A DNA stretch of 64,000 nucleotides from Arthrobacter pascens (GTDB taxonomy: Bacteria; Actinomycetota; Actinomycetes; Actinomycetales; Micrococcaceae): positions 2,666,001 to 2,730,000 of the forward strand of contig NZ_JAUSXF010000001.1 of assembly GCF_030816475.1 (NCBI RefSeq), read 5' to 3'. A program made the position numbers and the translations under genes. This document shows positions 47,457 to 61,381 of this stretch, piece by piece. Positions within the stretch are counted from its first letter, which is position 1. Every line of letters starts with the position of its first letter. The notes under the pieces are model-generated. The model was not told the origin of the DNA. It worked only from the letters and a program-made list of their open reading frames with translations, and made no database searches.

Positions 47457-47689
47457 CCTTGTACCCGGACCCGTTGGCTGTGCCGCGGGGTGGGGAAATC
47501 ATTGGTTACAACATTCGTGCCCGTGTTAAGGGGCAGTTGTGGTGTTGTTATGTAGTTGTGGTTTTGTTCCCTGCAACTAACCGGTTTGGTTTGTTGTTTG
47601 GGAACCACATAGTGGACGCAAGCAGTCTTGTTTCTTTTTACCAGCCCCGTGGTGCAAACGCTTTTGAAGTTCGTTTGCGGGGTGGTGTG
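47457..47689 (-). other. 23S-5S spacer
   Basis: This transcribed spacer of about 230 bases contains no tRNA. Bases 47593-47623 are complementary to a sequence just upstream of 23S and form the downstream arm of the 23S processing stem. Confidence 0.6.
47593..47623 (-). other. downstream arm of 23S rRNA processing stem
   Basis: These 31 bases pair, with one mismatch and some G-U pairs, with the transcript of 50966-50996. The product is the long stem that closes 23S precursor RNA, the usual RNase III target. Confidence 0.75.
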
Positions 47690-50828
<3,139 letters not shown>

Positions 50829-50965
50829 AAAAGATCAAAAAACTAATTCACGAGAGAACCACGAAAACCACCCGGGAACCACCACCACAACCCAAAAGAG
50901 CCACAGCAACAGCACCCCGGACAGATCCAGGTTCATATTCTTGGAAATTGCTTCTTATAAAAGAT

Positions 50966-50996
50966 GCTCGCGTCCACTATGTAGTTCTCAAACAAC
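50966..50996 (-). other. upstream arm of 23S rRNA processing stem
   Basis: The transcript reads GUUGUUUGAGAACUACAUAG onward and pairs with the transcript of 47593-47623. The boxA-like UUGUUUGAGAACU within it may also help antitermination. Confidence 0.75.
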
Positions 50997-51135
50997 AACC
51001 CCAAACCACACACCCCACACACCACCCGCCCCAAAGGACAAGCAAACCGTGCGATCAGTGCAGCCAGGAAACCAGAAACAAACAAACCCGGAAAAACACA
51101 CCACAACCCGTAAGCCATGACGCATCCCACCGGCC

Positions 51136-51165
51136 CTGTTGCCTCAGGACCCAACAGTGTGCCAA
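51136..51165 (-). other. downstream arm of 16S rRNA processing stem
   Basis: The transcript of these 30 bases is complementary to that of 53068-53097, allowing G-U pairs, with only one or two mismatches. The two arms bracket the 16S gene. Confidence 0.75.
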
Positions 51166-51384
51166 ACACTAAACCACCCAAACCACACCCCGACGTTCCA
51201 GGACACCCGCACTCCCCAAAGGAAGAACAAAACATCCGTACTAGACAAGGCATAAACCAGGCAGCCGCTATTCGTTGATATTCCACCCTTGAGCACCCGC
51301 CGCAGAACTTGCGTCTGCGCAACGGGCATATACTCCTGACAAACCCCCACACCACATACATGGCATGAACAATCCGTAGGTGCT

Positions 51385-52916
<1,532 letters not shown>

Positions 52917-53067
52917 TAAAACAAAAACGAAAACACCATGGAAACCACGGGAAAACGCGGCAACCACACTGCAAAAATTTGAAACCAGCTGTAAAAACCA
53001 GACCCAACCACGAAGTGGCGGACCCGGCCAAAACAACCAATCAATAAAACAATTGGTATCAACAAAC

Positions 53068-53097
53068 TTGGCACACTATTGAGTTCTCAAACAACAG
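53068..53097 (-). other. upstream arm of 16S rRNA processing stem, with boxA-like element
   Basis: The transcript contains GUUUGAGAACUCAAUAGUGU, the actinobacterial rrn leader boxA-like element, and pairs with the transcript of 51136-51165. Confidence 0.75.
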
Positions 53098-53171
53098 ACG
53101 CATTCGAATATTCCCGAAACAATTCATATTCAATGAATTCTTATTCCGTATTTCTTCGCTGCGATGTTTCT

Positions 53172-53231
53172 AGCTTATTTCATTCATATTCACTTTGCAA
53201 ATCCGGGTTATTTTCCCGATATTCACTTTGC
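53172..53231 (-). promoter_or_regulatory. candidate tandem rrn promoters
   Basis: On the minus strand TTGCAA (53195-53200) and TAAGCT (53172-53177) are 17 bases apart, a plausible -35/-10 pair. The element GCAAAGTGAATAT occurs twice (53186-53198 and 53219-53231), 33 bases apart. That suggests a duplicated promoter or activator site. Confidence 0.45.
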
Positions 53232-53352
53232 GGCATGAATCCGCCCATCAAAAAATGAAGCTTTTCTTCATTTCCGTGCTGTGCACACGAAGAATCGCTT
53301 CTTTTGTGAAGGGGGTTTGTCACCACTCACCGGCGGCGACTCAGAAAACAAT

Positions 53353-53396
53353 ACACGCTCCCCCGCGGCCGTGCAAATCGGCTGCGGAGGAGCGTG
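53353..53396 (-). terminator. terminator of tyrS
   Basis: Imperfect arms CACGCTCCCCCGCGGCCG and CGGCTGCGGAGGAGCGTG form a stem just past the tyrS stop; on the minus strand TATTGTTTT follows. Confidence 0.75.
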
Positions 53397-53414
53397 CAAG
53401 CGGTGCAAAAAGGG

Positions 53415-54728
53415 CTACGGAACCAGTACTTCCACGGTAGCCAGGTTCTTCTTGCCGCGGCGCAGCAGCAGGTATTGGCCGTGAAGCAGCTCTGATTCAG
53501 AGATCACGGCTTCCGGGTCGGATACCTTCTCATTGTTCACGTAGGCACCGCCTTCACCGACAGTCCTCCTGGCGGCGGACTTGCTCTCTGACAGGCCTGA
53601 GGCGACCAGCAGATCCACAATGCCCATTCCGTCCACCTGAATAGTGGCGGAGGGAAGTTCAGACGTGGCTGCTTCAAGAGTCTGCTTATCCAACGCCGTC
53701 AGGTCTCCGTTGCCGAACAGGGCAGCCGAAGCAGCAATGACCTTCTCTGTCGCGTCCACGCCGTGGACCAGGGAGGTCACCTCGAATGCCAGCTTCCGCT
53801 GGCCTTCGCGTGCGAACGGACGCTCCGCCACCGCGGCGCCAAGCTCTTCAATCTCTGCCCGGCTCAGGAACGTAAAGACCTTGAGACGGTTGACTACATC
53901 CGCGTCGGCGGTGTTGAGCCAGAACTGGTAGAAGGCGTAGGGGCTGCACATTCCGGCATCGAGCCAGATTGCATTGCCTTCACTCTTGCCGAACTTGGTG
54001 CCGTCGGAATTGGTGATCAGCGGAGTTCCCAGGGCGTGCACACTCTTGCCCTCAACCTTCCGTATGAGTTCGGTGCCGCTGGTCAGGTTTCCCCACTGGT
54101 CCGATCCGCCGGTCTGCAGCACGCAGCTGTAATCGCGGAAGAGCTGGAGGTAGTCCATGCCCTGCAGGATCTGGTAGCTGAACTCGGTGTAGCTGATGCC
54201 TTCTTCGGAGTTGAGCCTGGAAGCAACGGCATCCTTCCGCAGCATTGTTCCCACCCGGTAGTGTTTTCCGATTTCACGCAGGAAATCGATGGCACTCAAG
54301 GGAGCGGTCCAGTCAAGGTTGTTAACCATCCGGGCAGCATTGGGCCCCTCGAAACTCAGGAACCGTCGGACCTGCGCCTGCAGGTAACCCACCCACTCCG
54401 TCACGGTGTCCTTGGTGTTGAGCGTCCGTTCGGCCGTGGGACGCGGGTCACCGATCAGGCCAGTGGAACCGCCCACCAGGCCCAGCGGCTTGTGCCCGGC
54501 AAGCTGCAGCCGCCGCATCAGCAGCAACTGGACCAGATTCCCCAGGTGCAGGCTGGGTGCCGTGGGGTCGAAGCCGCAGTAATACGTGACCGGCTCGCCG
54601 GCGAGGAGCTTTTCCAGTTCCGCTTCGTCAGTGGAGACATGGACAAGACCGCGCCATTTGAGCTCCTGCCAGATGTTGGCAAAGGAGGGGTCGTTCTGCT
54701 GGGATTCGAGATCGTTGAGTTCTGACAC
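53415..54728 (-). CDS. tyrS: tyrosyl-tRNA synthetase
   Basis: This class I aminoacyl-tRNA synthetase of 437 residues charges tRNA-Tyr. The HIGH-like motif is S-L-H-L-G-N-L-V, the KMSKS-like motif is K-F-G-K-S-E-G-N, and the tyrosine pocket includes Y-Y-C-G-F-D-P-T-A-P. A C-terminal S4 domain begins I-V-D-L-L-V-A-S-G-L. The GTG at 54726-54728 is preferred over an upstream in-frame start. It reads toward the rrn operon on the same strand. Confidence 0.95.
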   Translation of the reverse strand: MSELNDLESQQNDPSFANIWQELKWRGLVHVSTDEAELEKLLAGEPVTYYCGFDPTAPSLHLGNLVQLLLMRRLQLAGHKPLGLVGGSTGLIGDPRPTAERTLNTKDTVTEWVGYLQAQVRRFLSFEGPNAARMVNNLDWTAPLSAIDFLREIGKHYRVGTMLRKDAVASRLNSEEGISYTEFSYQILQGMDYLQLFRDYSCVLQTGGSDQWGNLTSGTELIRKVEGKSVHALGTPLITNSDGTKFGKSEGNAIWLDAGMCSPYAFYQFWLNTADADVVNRLKVFTFLSRAEIEELGAAVAERPFAREGQRKLAFEVTSLVHGVDATEKVIAASAALFGNGDLTALDKQTLEAATSELPSATIQVDGMGIVDLLVASGLSESKSAARRTVGEGGAYVNNEKVSDPEAVISESELLHGQYLLLRRGKKNLATVEVLVP

Positions 54729-54798
54729 GCCTTCTAAGTTAGCAGGATTGCAGGTCTCAAGCGCCGAATCGACCAACCGGAGGCATTACATGCCATGT

Positions 54799-54830
54799 GG
54801 CGCAGGGCGACATGTCCGCCACCCTGCGCC
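54799..54830. terminator. possible terminator between helD and tyrS
   Basis: A hairpin GGCGCAGGG/CCCTGCGCC lies between the two genes on the same strand. There is no T-run, so termination is uncertain. Confidence 0.35.
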
Positions 54831-54839
54831 CCAACAAAC

Positions 54840-57068
54840 TCAGCGTTCGATACCCGCCGGAATGCCCTCGGCCGCGATCAGCCTGAGCCGCTGGGTTGGA
54901 CGGGTCATGGCAACATACAGGTCCCCCACGCGGCCATGCTCATGGTTGAGCATCATGGACGGCTCCAGCACCACAACACCGTCGAACTCGAGGCCCTTGG
55001 CCTCGCGCGGACTGATGACCACGATGTCCTGTTCGTAACTTCCCGCGCCATTGCCAATGCGCCTGCCATAGACAGCGCGGAGGGCTGCAGTGGCTTCGGG
55101 CAGGACGTGGCCGTCCGCGATGACGGCCAGCAGGCCGCCGTCGAGCGCCTCCAGTTCCTCCGGCAGGACCTCAACCAGACGGTTGACGATGGCACCCGTA
55201 TCGACCCTGTCGATAATGGGCGACCAGCGCCCCTCCCGGACGGCCTTGGGCGCCGAAACCACCAGTCCGGCCGCGTTGGCCATCCGCGCCGCCGCTTCCG
55301 CGATCTGGGACGGGGTGCGGTAGTTGACCGTCAGCTCCTCCAGCTGCCAGCGGTCCCCGAACATCGGACCGAGCGCCCCCTGCCAGGAGTTGGCCCCGGC
55401 AACTGAACTGGTCTGGGCAATGTCGCCCACAATCGTGAAGGACTTCAGCGGGCACCGGCGGACCAGGAGGCGCCACTGCATCGGCGAGAGTTCCTGTGCC
55501 TCGTCGACCACGATGTGGCCAAAGGCCCAGGTCCTGTCGCTGGTGGCGCGCTCGGCGGCAGTCAGCCTGCCCTCCCGCTCCTGGTTCTGGTCGACGAGCT
55601 CTTCGGCGGACATCAGCGCGTCCACGCCGGCGGCCTCCATGTTCACCAGGGTCTGCTTGGCGTTGGCGAGATCGCGGGCGCGGTCGTGTTCCTGCTGCGC
55701 TAGTCCGCGGCCGGCGGCCGGATCCAGCTCGCCCAGAAGCTCCGCGGCTTCGTCCAGGAGAGGGACATCGGATTCCGTCCAGGGCGCGCCCGCAGGGCGG
55801 AGCAGCAGGGCACGTTCCTTCGCAGTCAGCTGCGGCGTGCAGGCTTCCAGCACGGCGGGCTTGCTCAGGAGCTCAGTGATCAGTTTCTCCGGAGTCATGG
55901 GCATCCAGCACAGGTTGAGAGCGATCCGCACATCCCGGGCGGTACGCACGTCCTCGGCCAGATAAGAGCGGTCGGCGTTGTTTCCGATGCTGCCTGCCTC
56001 CACAAGCTCGGTCATCTGCTCCGTCAGTTCCCGCAGCAGGATCTTGACGAAGGTCAGGCGGGCCTCGTTGTGCGGCTTGCCGGTGGAACGGGCACGCTCT
56101 CGGGCACGCCGGACCTGGCGCGGCGTCAGCACCAGCTTGCGGCCGTCGACTTCCAGGATGCGGTCCTCCGCGGGAATCCGCTGCCGGTTGGCCACCGCAT
56201 TGGCCACGACGGCGGCCATGTCCAGCCGGCCCTTGATGGCCGCGATATCGGCCTCGGGCTCGGCCACAGCGTTGATGCCGGGCATCAGGCGTCCGAGGCT
56301 GGCCATCACCACTCCGGTTTCACCCAGCGAGGGCAGGACCCGCTCGATGTACTTCATGAACGACGACGACGGGCCGACGAGCAGGACGCCTGCGGTCTTG
56401 AGCCGGTCCCGGTGGGTGTAAAGCAGGTAGGCCGCCCGGTGCAGCGCAACCGCCGTCTTGCCGGTGCCTGGGCCGCCCTGGACCACCAACGCGCCGGAGA
56501 TCGAGGACCGGATGATGCGGTCCTGTTCCGACTGGATGGTGCCGACGATGTCGGACATCCTGCCCGTGCGTTTGGAGTCCAATGCCGCAAGCAGCGCTCC
56601 TTCGCCCTGCAGCGACGCGTTGTCGGCCAGCATCCCGGCATCCAGGACATCGTCCTCGATAGCCTTCACCACGCGGCCCTGCAGAATCAAGTGCCGGCGG
56701 CGGCGGACACCCTGCCGGTCAAACGCCGTCGCCTGGTAGAAATGCCCCGCCTCCGGTGCACGCCAGTCAACCATGAGCCGCTGAAGATCATCAGTGGTCA
56801 GGCCGATACGGCCGATGTACTGCGCCTCGCCGGAATCAAGGTCAAGCCGGCCGAAGACCAGCCGGTCATCAACGGCATCGAGCTGCGCCAGGCGGTCCTC
56901 ATAAAGTGCGGCAAACGCGTCGCGCTCGGAAACATTCTGCATGGTGCCCACGGCACCTGCCCGGCGGACCTGCGCCAACTGCTTGCGCTTTTCCTCGCGG
57001 AGCTCTTCAAGCCGCGCATACAGGCCGGCAACATACTCCCGTTCGTGGGCCAAATCGGCGTCGAGCAT
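54840..57068 (-). CDS. helD: HelD-like superfamily 1 helicase/RNA polymerase recycling factor
   Basis: This protein of 742 residues has an N-terminal coiled region (E-R-E-Y-V-A-G-L-Y-A-R-L) and a UvrD-like core. Walker A is G-G-P-G-T-G-K-T-A near residue 200, and V-D-E-A-Q-E-L is motif II. The motif A-M-T-R-P-T-Q lies near the end. Actinobacterial HelD, described in Mycobacterium smegmatis, removes stalled RNA polymerase from DNA. Annotations as helicase IV or UvrD are common alternatives. The ATG is at 57066-57068. It is the next gene upstream of tyrS. Confidence 0.87.
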   Translation of the reverse strand: MLDADLAHEREYVAGLYARLEELREEKRKQLAQVRRAGAVGTMQNVSERDAFAALYEDRLAQLDAVDDRLVFGRLDLDSGEAQYIGRIGLTTDDLQRLMVDWRAPEAGHFYQATAFDRQGVRRRRHLILQGRVVKAIEDDVLDAGMLADNASLQGEGALLAALDSKRTGRMSDIVGTIQSEQDRIIRSSISGALVVQGGPGTGKTAVALHRAAYLLYTHRDRLKTAGVLLVGPSSSFMKYIERVLPSLGETGVVMASLGRLMPGINAVAEPEADIAAIKGRLDMAAVVANAVANRQRIPAEDRILEVDGRKLVLTPRQVRRARERARSTGKPHNEARLTFVKILLRELTEQMTELVEAGSIGNNADRSYLAEDVRTARDVRIALNLCWMPMTPEKLITELLSKPAVLEACTPQLTAKERALLLRPAGAPWTESDVPLLDEAAELLGELDPAAGRGLAQQEHDRARDLANAKQTLVNMEAAGVDALMSAEELVDQNQEREGRLTAAERATSDRTWAFGHIVVDEAQELSPMQWRLLVRRCPLKSFTIVGDIAQTSSVAGANSWQGALGPMFGDRWQLEELTVNYRTPSQIAEAAARMANAAGLVVSAPKAVREGRWSPIIDRVDTGAIVNRLVEVLPEELEALDGGLLAVIADGHVLPEATAALRAVYGRRIGNGAGSYEQDIVVISPREAKGLEFDGVVVLEPSMMLNHEHGRVGDLYVAMTRPTQRLRLIAAEGIPAGIER

Positions 57069-57148
57069 TAAACGTTTCCCCTATCGCAAAAGACAGACCG
57101 TCCATTCTACAACCATTTCGGCTGGCGCACGTGTTCTCCTAGGCACTG

Positions 57149-57799
57149 TCATCCCGCCCTTCGGGGTTTTGCGGCCTTATATGCGGAAACTGTGGGGTCT
57201 CCGGTGATCCAGAACCGCCACGCATACTGGTCCGACCCGCCGGCGCCCGCGACTCCCACGCGCGGCCCCGAGCTGATCCCTCCGACCGGCGACGGCGGCA
57301 GCACCAGGCTAAACGGTTCAGCAAGGGCATCCCGGCCGCTGTCAGCCGTGGTGAGGCCCAGCGCCTTGGCCAGCCTCGCGGGACCCCTGGCCAGGTCTGC
57401 GGGCGACTTCGACGTCGGCCGCCGGTGAGCCGCCAGCGCCTGTCCCGCTGTCACGGCACCGGCCCGAAGCAACACCGCGGACGCCACTCCAGGAGGGCCG
57501 CAGACGATGTTGGCGCAATGGTGCAGACCATACGTGAAGTACACATACAGGTGCCCCGCGGGACCGAACATGGGCGCATTCCTCGGCGTGGGCCCACGGA
57601 AGGTGTGCGAGCCCGGATCCGGGTGGAGCGAGTCCGCCGGACCCAGGTAGGCCTCGACTTCCGTCAGCCGGACGGACACTGCCCCTTCCCTGGAGTCATG
57701 GGTCAGGACGGCACCCAGCAGCAGTTCGGCCACCTCGCGGGCGTCGCCGGAGAGGATCTCCCGGAGCGGTGCCTCCCCCGGCAGGGCTTTGCTGCGCAT
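57149..57799 (-). CDS. DNA-3-methyladenine glycosylase (AAG/MPG family)
   Basis: This protein of 216 residues removes alkylated purines. It shows V-R-L-T-E-V-E-A-Y with the catalytic Glu, [16 protein letters not shown], and [16 protein letters not shown]. This is the mammalian-type AAG fold, not TagI. It is divergent from the Ada-AlkA fusion, so alkylation repair enzymes face each other here. Substrate range is inferred. Confidence 0.93.
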   Translation of the reverse strand: MRSKALPGEAPLREILSGDAREVAELLLGAVLTHDSREGAVSVRLTEVEAYLGPADSLHPDPGSHTFRGPTPRNAPMFGPAGHLYVYFTYGLHHCANIVCGPPGVASAVLLRAGAVTAGQALAAHRRPTSKSPADLARGPARLAKALGLTTADSGRDALAEPFSLVLPPSPVGGISSGPRVGVAGAGGSDQYAWRFWITGDPTVSAYKAAKPRRAG

Positions 57800-57900
57800 G
57801 TTCCGACTCTATCCAAGCCGACGCCGCCCGTGCCGGCAGGCACCACGGTCATGTCCGATTTCCGCTAGCAGCCACCTTCCGGGACTGGCAGGATAAAGGG

Positions 57901-59388
57901 ATGGACTTCTGGCAGCGCTACCGTGCAATCGACGCACGCGATACCCGCTTCGACGGCCAGTTCTACACTGCCGTGCGGACCACCGGTATCTACTGCCGGC
58001 CCTCCTGCCCTGCCAGGACCCCCAAAGCCTCCAACGTCACGTTCTACGAAACCTCCGCCGCAGCACACGACGCCGGCTACCGGGCCTGCAAGCGCTGTCT
58101 CCCGGAAGCCGTCCCCGGCACGCCGGCATGGAACATCCGGCAGGACATCGCGGGCAGGGCCATGCGCCTGATCAACGACGGCGTGGTCAACCGGGAAGGT
58201 GTTGACGGCCTCGCGGCCCGGCTGGGTTATTCGGCCCGCCAGCTCAACAGGATCCTCAGCCACGAACTTGGCGCGGGACCCCTGTCGCTTGCACGGGCCG
58301 GCCGCGCCCAGACAGCCCGCACGTTACTGGTATCGACATCCATGAAGCTGGCCGACATCGCCTTCGCCGCAGGATTCAGCAGTGTCCGCCAGTTCAACGA
58401 GACGGTGGCGGAGGTCTTTGCCATGACACCCACCGCGCTGCGGGCCACGGCAAAACATTCCAAGCCTGCCGCCGCTGCCACTGCCCTCACACTCAGCCTG
58501 CCGTACCGCGAACCGTTCGACCCGGGTATCTTTTCCTTCCTGGCGGCTCGGGCCATCCCCGGCATAGAGGCCGGGACGCCGACGTCGTACGCCCGCACGC
58601 TGAGGCTGCCCCACGGCGATGCCCGCTTCAGCGTTGATTACGACGCCGACACTCCCGGGCGGCCGCTCACCCTCGCCGTCGGTGCCGTGGACCTGCGCGA
58701 CCTGCCTGCACTGCTGAGCCGGGTGCGGCGCCTTTTTGACCTCGACGCCGATCCCGTGGCGATCGACACTGCCCTGGCAGCAGATGCCCGGCTTGCTCCA
58801 GCCGTCATCGCGGCCCCGGGCATCAGGTTGCCCGGCGCCCTGGATCCGCAGGAGCTGCTGATCAGGGCCATGATCGGGCAACAGATCACCGTCGCGGCCG
58901 CCAGGACGGCCCTGACCCAGCTATCCGCCGTCGGAAGCGCTGCCCTGTTACCTGGCAACGGCCTGAACAGGTTGTTCCCCACCGCAGCCGACATTGCGGA
59001 GACCGGACATGCACTTCTGCGCGGTCCCAAGCGACGGCTTGACGCCCTCCGGTCAGTTGCGCGGGCCCTTGCGGCCGGGGAGCTCGAATTTGGCTACGGC
59101 GACGATCTGCCCGGGCTGTCGGCCAAATTGCTCCCGCTACCCGGCATAGGACCCTGGACCGTGGGCTACGTGGCGATGCGTGTACTCGGTGCCCCGGATG
59201 TTTTCCTGTCCAATGATGCGGCGGTGCGGAACGGAATCCACGCGCTCGGCCCGCTTCCGGACCGGGCCGGGCCAACTGTCAGCACCGACTTCCGTGAAGC
59301 CACCCCCTGGCGCTCCTACGCCACCATGCACCTTTGGCGCGCCGCCGCCATGATGAAAGCCAATGCTCCAGAGAAAGCGATGCGATGA
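57901..59388 (+). CDS. Ada-AlkA fusion: methylphosphotriester sensor, AraC domain and 3-methyladenine glycosylase
   Basis: This protein of 495 residues has three parts. Residues 1-85 form an Ada zinc domain with C-R-P-S-C and C-K-R-C cysteines; one Cys would accept a methyl group from a DNA phosphotriester. Residues 85-185 form an AraC-type helix-turn-helix. Residues 200-495 form an AlkA HhH-GPD glycosylase with [11 protein letters not shown] and the catalytic Asp in F-L-S-N-D. It lacks the second Ada methyltransferase domain, which is encoded by the next gene. The ATG at 57901 follows AAAGGG. Confidence 0.92.
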   Translation: MDFWQRYRAIDARDTRFDGQFYTAVRTTGIYCRPSCPARTPKASNVTFYETSAAAHDAGYRACKRCLPEAVPGTPAWNIRQDIAGRAMRLINDGVVNREGVDGLAARLGYSARQLNRILSHELGAGPLSLARAGRAQTARTLLVSTSMKLADIAFAAGFSSVRQFNETVAEVFAMTPTALRATAKHSKPAAAATALTLSLPYREPFDPGIFSFLAARAIPGIEAGTPTSYARTLRLPHGDARFSVDYDADTPGRPLTLAVGAVDLRDLPALLSRVRRLFDLDADPVAIDTALAADARLAPAVIAAPGIRLPGALDPQELLIRAMIGQQITVAAARTALTQLSAVGSAALLPGNGLNRLFPTAADIAETGHALLRGPKRRLDALRSVARALAAGELEFGYGDDLPGLSAKLLPLPGIGPWTVGYVAMRVLGAPDVFLSNDAAVRNGIHALGPLPDRAGPTVSTDFREATPWRSYATMHLWRAAAMMKANAPEKAMR

Positions 59389-59879
59389 AAGCCCAGCTGT
59401 TACTGATGTCCACCCCTGATGGCCCGTTTACCATCATTGCCCGGGACGGAATGGTCCTGGCATCCGGCTGGACCACTGATCCCGGTGATTTGACCGGCCA
59501 GATCAACCCCGGGCTGCGGCCGGCCGAATTTGAAGTGGTGGCGGACCTTGGGCCGATTTCGCAGGCAGTGGAAGCCTTCTACGCAGGAGACCCGGTACCG
59601 GCCATGAACGTTCCCGTCATGCAGAAGTCCGGACCTTTCCGCGCCCGTGCCTGGGACGTCCTGAGGACCGTCCGGCCCGGGTTTCCGGTCACGTACAGCC
59701 AGTATGCCGAGCTGTCGGGTAATCCGAAGGCTGTCAGGGCTGCGGCCAGCGCCTGTGCCTTCAACGCCGCCGCCCTGTTCGTGCCGTGCCACCGGGTGAT
59801 CCGTACCGATGGATCGTTGGGCGGCTTTCGCTGGGGCATGGCCATCAAGGAGAGCCTGCTCGCCCGGGAGGCTTCCTAG
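59385..59879 (+). CDS. ogt: methylated-DNA--protein-cysteine methyltransferase
   Basis: This protein of 164 residues repairs O6-methylguanine by moving the methyl group to its own Cys. The active-site motif is F-V-P-C-H-R-V-I-R and the following [10 protein letters not shown] is typical. Its ATG overlaps the Ada-AlkA stop by four bases (ATGA), so the two are coupled. Together they carry the functions of Ada plus AlkA split in a different way from E. coli. Confidence 0.94.
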   Translation: MKAQLLLMSTPDGPFTIIARDGMVLASGWTTDPGDLTGQINPGLRPAEFEVVADLGPISQAVEAFYAGDPVPAMNVPVMQKSGPFRARAWDVLRTVRPGFPVTYSQYAELSGNPKAVRAAASACAFNAAALFVPCHRVIRTDGSLGGFRWGMAIKESLLAREAS

Positions 59880-59903
59880 GCCCCCGTCCGCGTCAGTGCA
59901 GCT

Positions 59904-60689
59904 CTATTTCGCCGGCGTCCCGGCAGGCCAGGGCAGGAGCTCCGGGAGGTCCACGTCATCAGCCGCTGCCGAAGCGCGAAGGCTGCCCAGGGATGGTTCG
60001 CGGCCGGCCAGCCACGCCGCAATGTCCGTGATCATGCCGCTGACGACGACGGAACGGCCGCCGTTTCCGATGGTCACCGGTGCCAGTCCGAGCGGCTGCA
60101 GCACCAGCCTGTGGGTCTCGGGAACCCTGGCTGACAGGAACTCGAACAGGTGCTCACAAAACTGCCTGCTCCAAGCCTCCGGACCATAGCCGGTGCCAAG
60201 GTCCGCGGTATGGATCACCAGTTCGCGCCAGAGGGCCAGGCCGCCGTCGAGCACCACTCCCCCTCGGTACGAGATGGGAGTCTGCCAGGTGGCGCCGCTT
60301 GCCGCGGACGCTTCGGTGCTGCTTTCCGTGGCCGCAGCTTCCGCAACGTTCAAGGAATCAAAGGCCTTCAACACCCGCTCAAGGGCGGTGTTGAGGTCTG
60401 CGAGGTGGGTAGCAGCGTCGTGGCCGGCTGCCGTGTCGATCGCCTTGTTCCGCCCCTCCTGGCCGCCGTCATACAGTTCAACGGTCTCGCCACGGCTGGC
60501 AAATTCCAGCTGCCTGGCCATGGCATTGCAGATCCCGGTGAGGTGGGCCAGGACGTGGCCACGGGTCCAGCCGGGCAGGGCGGACGCAGCCGGGATGTCC
60601 GCGTCAGTGAGCTTCGAAGCGGTGGAAGCAGCGACGTCGGCGGCTTTGTGGAGTTGGGCCAGCAGGACGTCGGGTGCAGGAGCTGTCAT
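59904..60689 (-). CDS. maleylpyruvate isomerase-like mycothiol-dependent enzyme
   Basis: This protein of 261 residues has the DinB-like helical domain of the mycothiol-dependent maleylpyruvate isomerase family. The metal-binding motif is W-T-R-G-H-V-L-A-H-L near residue 45, and a C-terminal MDMPI/SCP-like domain follows. Other members act on different substrates, so the reaction is not known here. ATG 60689 has AGGATG upstream; an ATG three codons earlier (60698) is possible. It points toward the methyltransferase gene. Confidence 0.78.
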   Translation of the reverse strand: MTAPAPDVLLAQLHKAADVAASTASKLTDADIPAASALPGWTRGHVLAHLTGICNAMARQLEFASRGETVELYDGGQEGRNKAIDTAAGHDAATHLADLNTALERVLKAFDSLNVAEAAATESSTEASAASGATWQTPISYRGGVVLDGGLALWRELVIHTADLGTGYGPEAWSRQFCEHLFEFLSARVPETHRLVLQPLGLAPVTIGNGGRSVVVSGMITDIAAWLAGREPSLGSLRASAAADDVDLPELLPWPAGTPAK

Positions 60690-60739
60690 GGCGCTCATCC
60701 TAACGGAGGTTGCGTCTCCGAGCCGGGTGCCCGCATGCT

Positions 60740-61258
60740 TTAGGAGCCGTAGCGGTGCCGGATGTGCCGCCGGTCGTGGCGGGCCTGCCAGAATTCAATT
60801 TCCGCGGCACGGATGGAGTACAGCTGCCAGTCCGGATTGTGTCCGCCGTCAGCTGCCGGGCGCGCCTGCCAGTCAGCCGCTGAGGCTTCTGCGGACAACT
60901 CCACTACCGCGCCGGCAACCCTGACCTGACGCCCTTGCTGTGGCCAGTAGAAGTTCAGTGCTGCCTGCGGGTTTGCGCTCAGTTCCTGGCCCTTCCGCGA
61001 GGTGCGGGATGTTGCGAAGTGCCAGCCGTCGTCGTCGATGTTCTTCAGGATCAGCATCCGGGCGGACGGCTGGCCGTTTCCGTCCGCGGTCGCCAGGCTG
61101 CAGGCGTGCGGCTGCTGCACACCGGCAGCCAGGGCCTCATCCAGCCACTGCTTGAACAGCTCTGCCGGATCGGAGGGGGCTGTGGCCGGGTCAAAGTCCG
61201 GCAGGTCGGGAGGAAAGTCGGGCAGGGCCCGGAGTTGGCTGCGGAAGGCATCACTCAT
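60740..61258 (-). CDS. pyridoxamine 5'-phosphate oxidase-family protein, short form
   Basis: This protein of 172 residues resembles PdxH, the FMN enzyme that makes pyridoxal phosphate. The FMN-binding stretch Q-P-S-A-R-M-L-I-L-K-N-I, Y-W-P-Q-Q-G-R-Q-V-R, and the C-terminal E-F-W-Q-A-R-H-D-R-R-H-I are present. About 30-40 residues that normally lie between the middle and the C-terminus are missing (PdxH is usually 210-230 residues). It could be a short PdxH or a related PNPOx protein with another substrate. Confidence 0.75.
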   Translation of the reverse strand: MSDAFRSQLRALPDFPPDLPDFDPATAPSDPAELFKQWLDEALAAGVQQPHACSLATADGNGQPSARMLILKNIDDDGWHFATSRTSRKGQELSANPQAALNFYWPQQGRQVRVAGAVVELSAEASAADWQARPAADGGHNPDWQLYSIRAAEIEFWQARHDRRHIRHRYGS

Positions 61259-61381
61259 TCCCCAAGCCTAGCGAAAGGGGTCAGCCTGACTTCGCGCGGG
61301 TGGGTTCATCAGCAATGTCCTTTGCACGGCAGGGACCGGGCTCAGGGTGGCCAATGTCAGCGGCTCATGCCATCGTGAGGC

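Larger units (their letters stand above)
52917..53352 (-). other. rrn leader and promoter region
   Basis: This region of about 435 bases upstream of 16S has no open frame. It contains the upstream arm of the 16S stem (53068-53097), an A/T-rich leader and candidate tandem promoters at 53172-53231. Confidence 0.6.
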
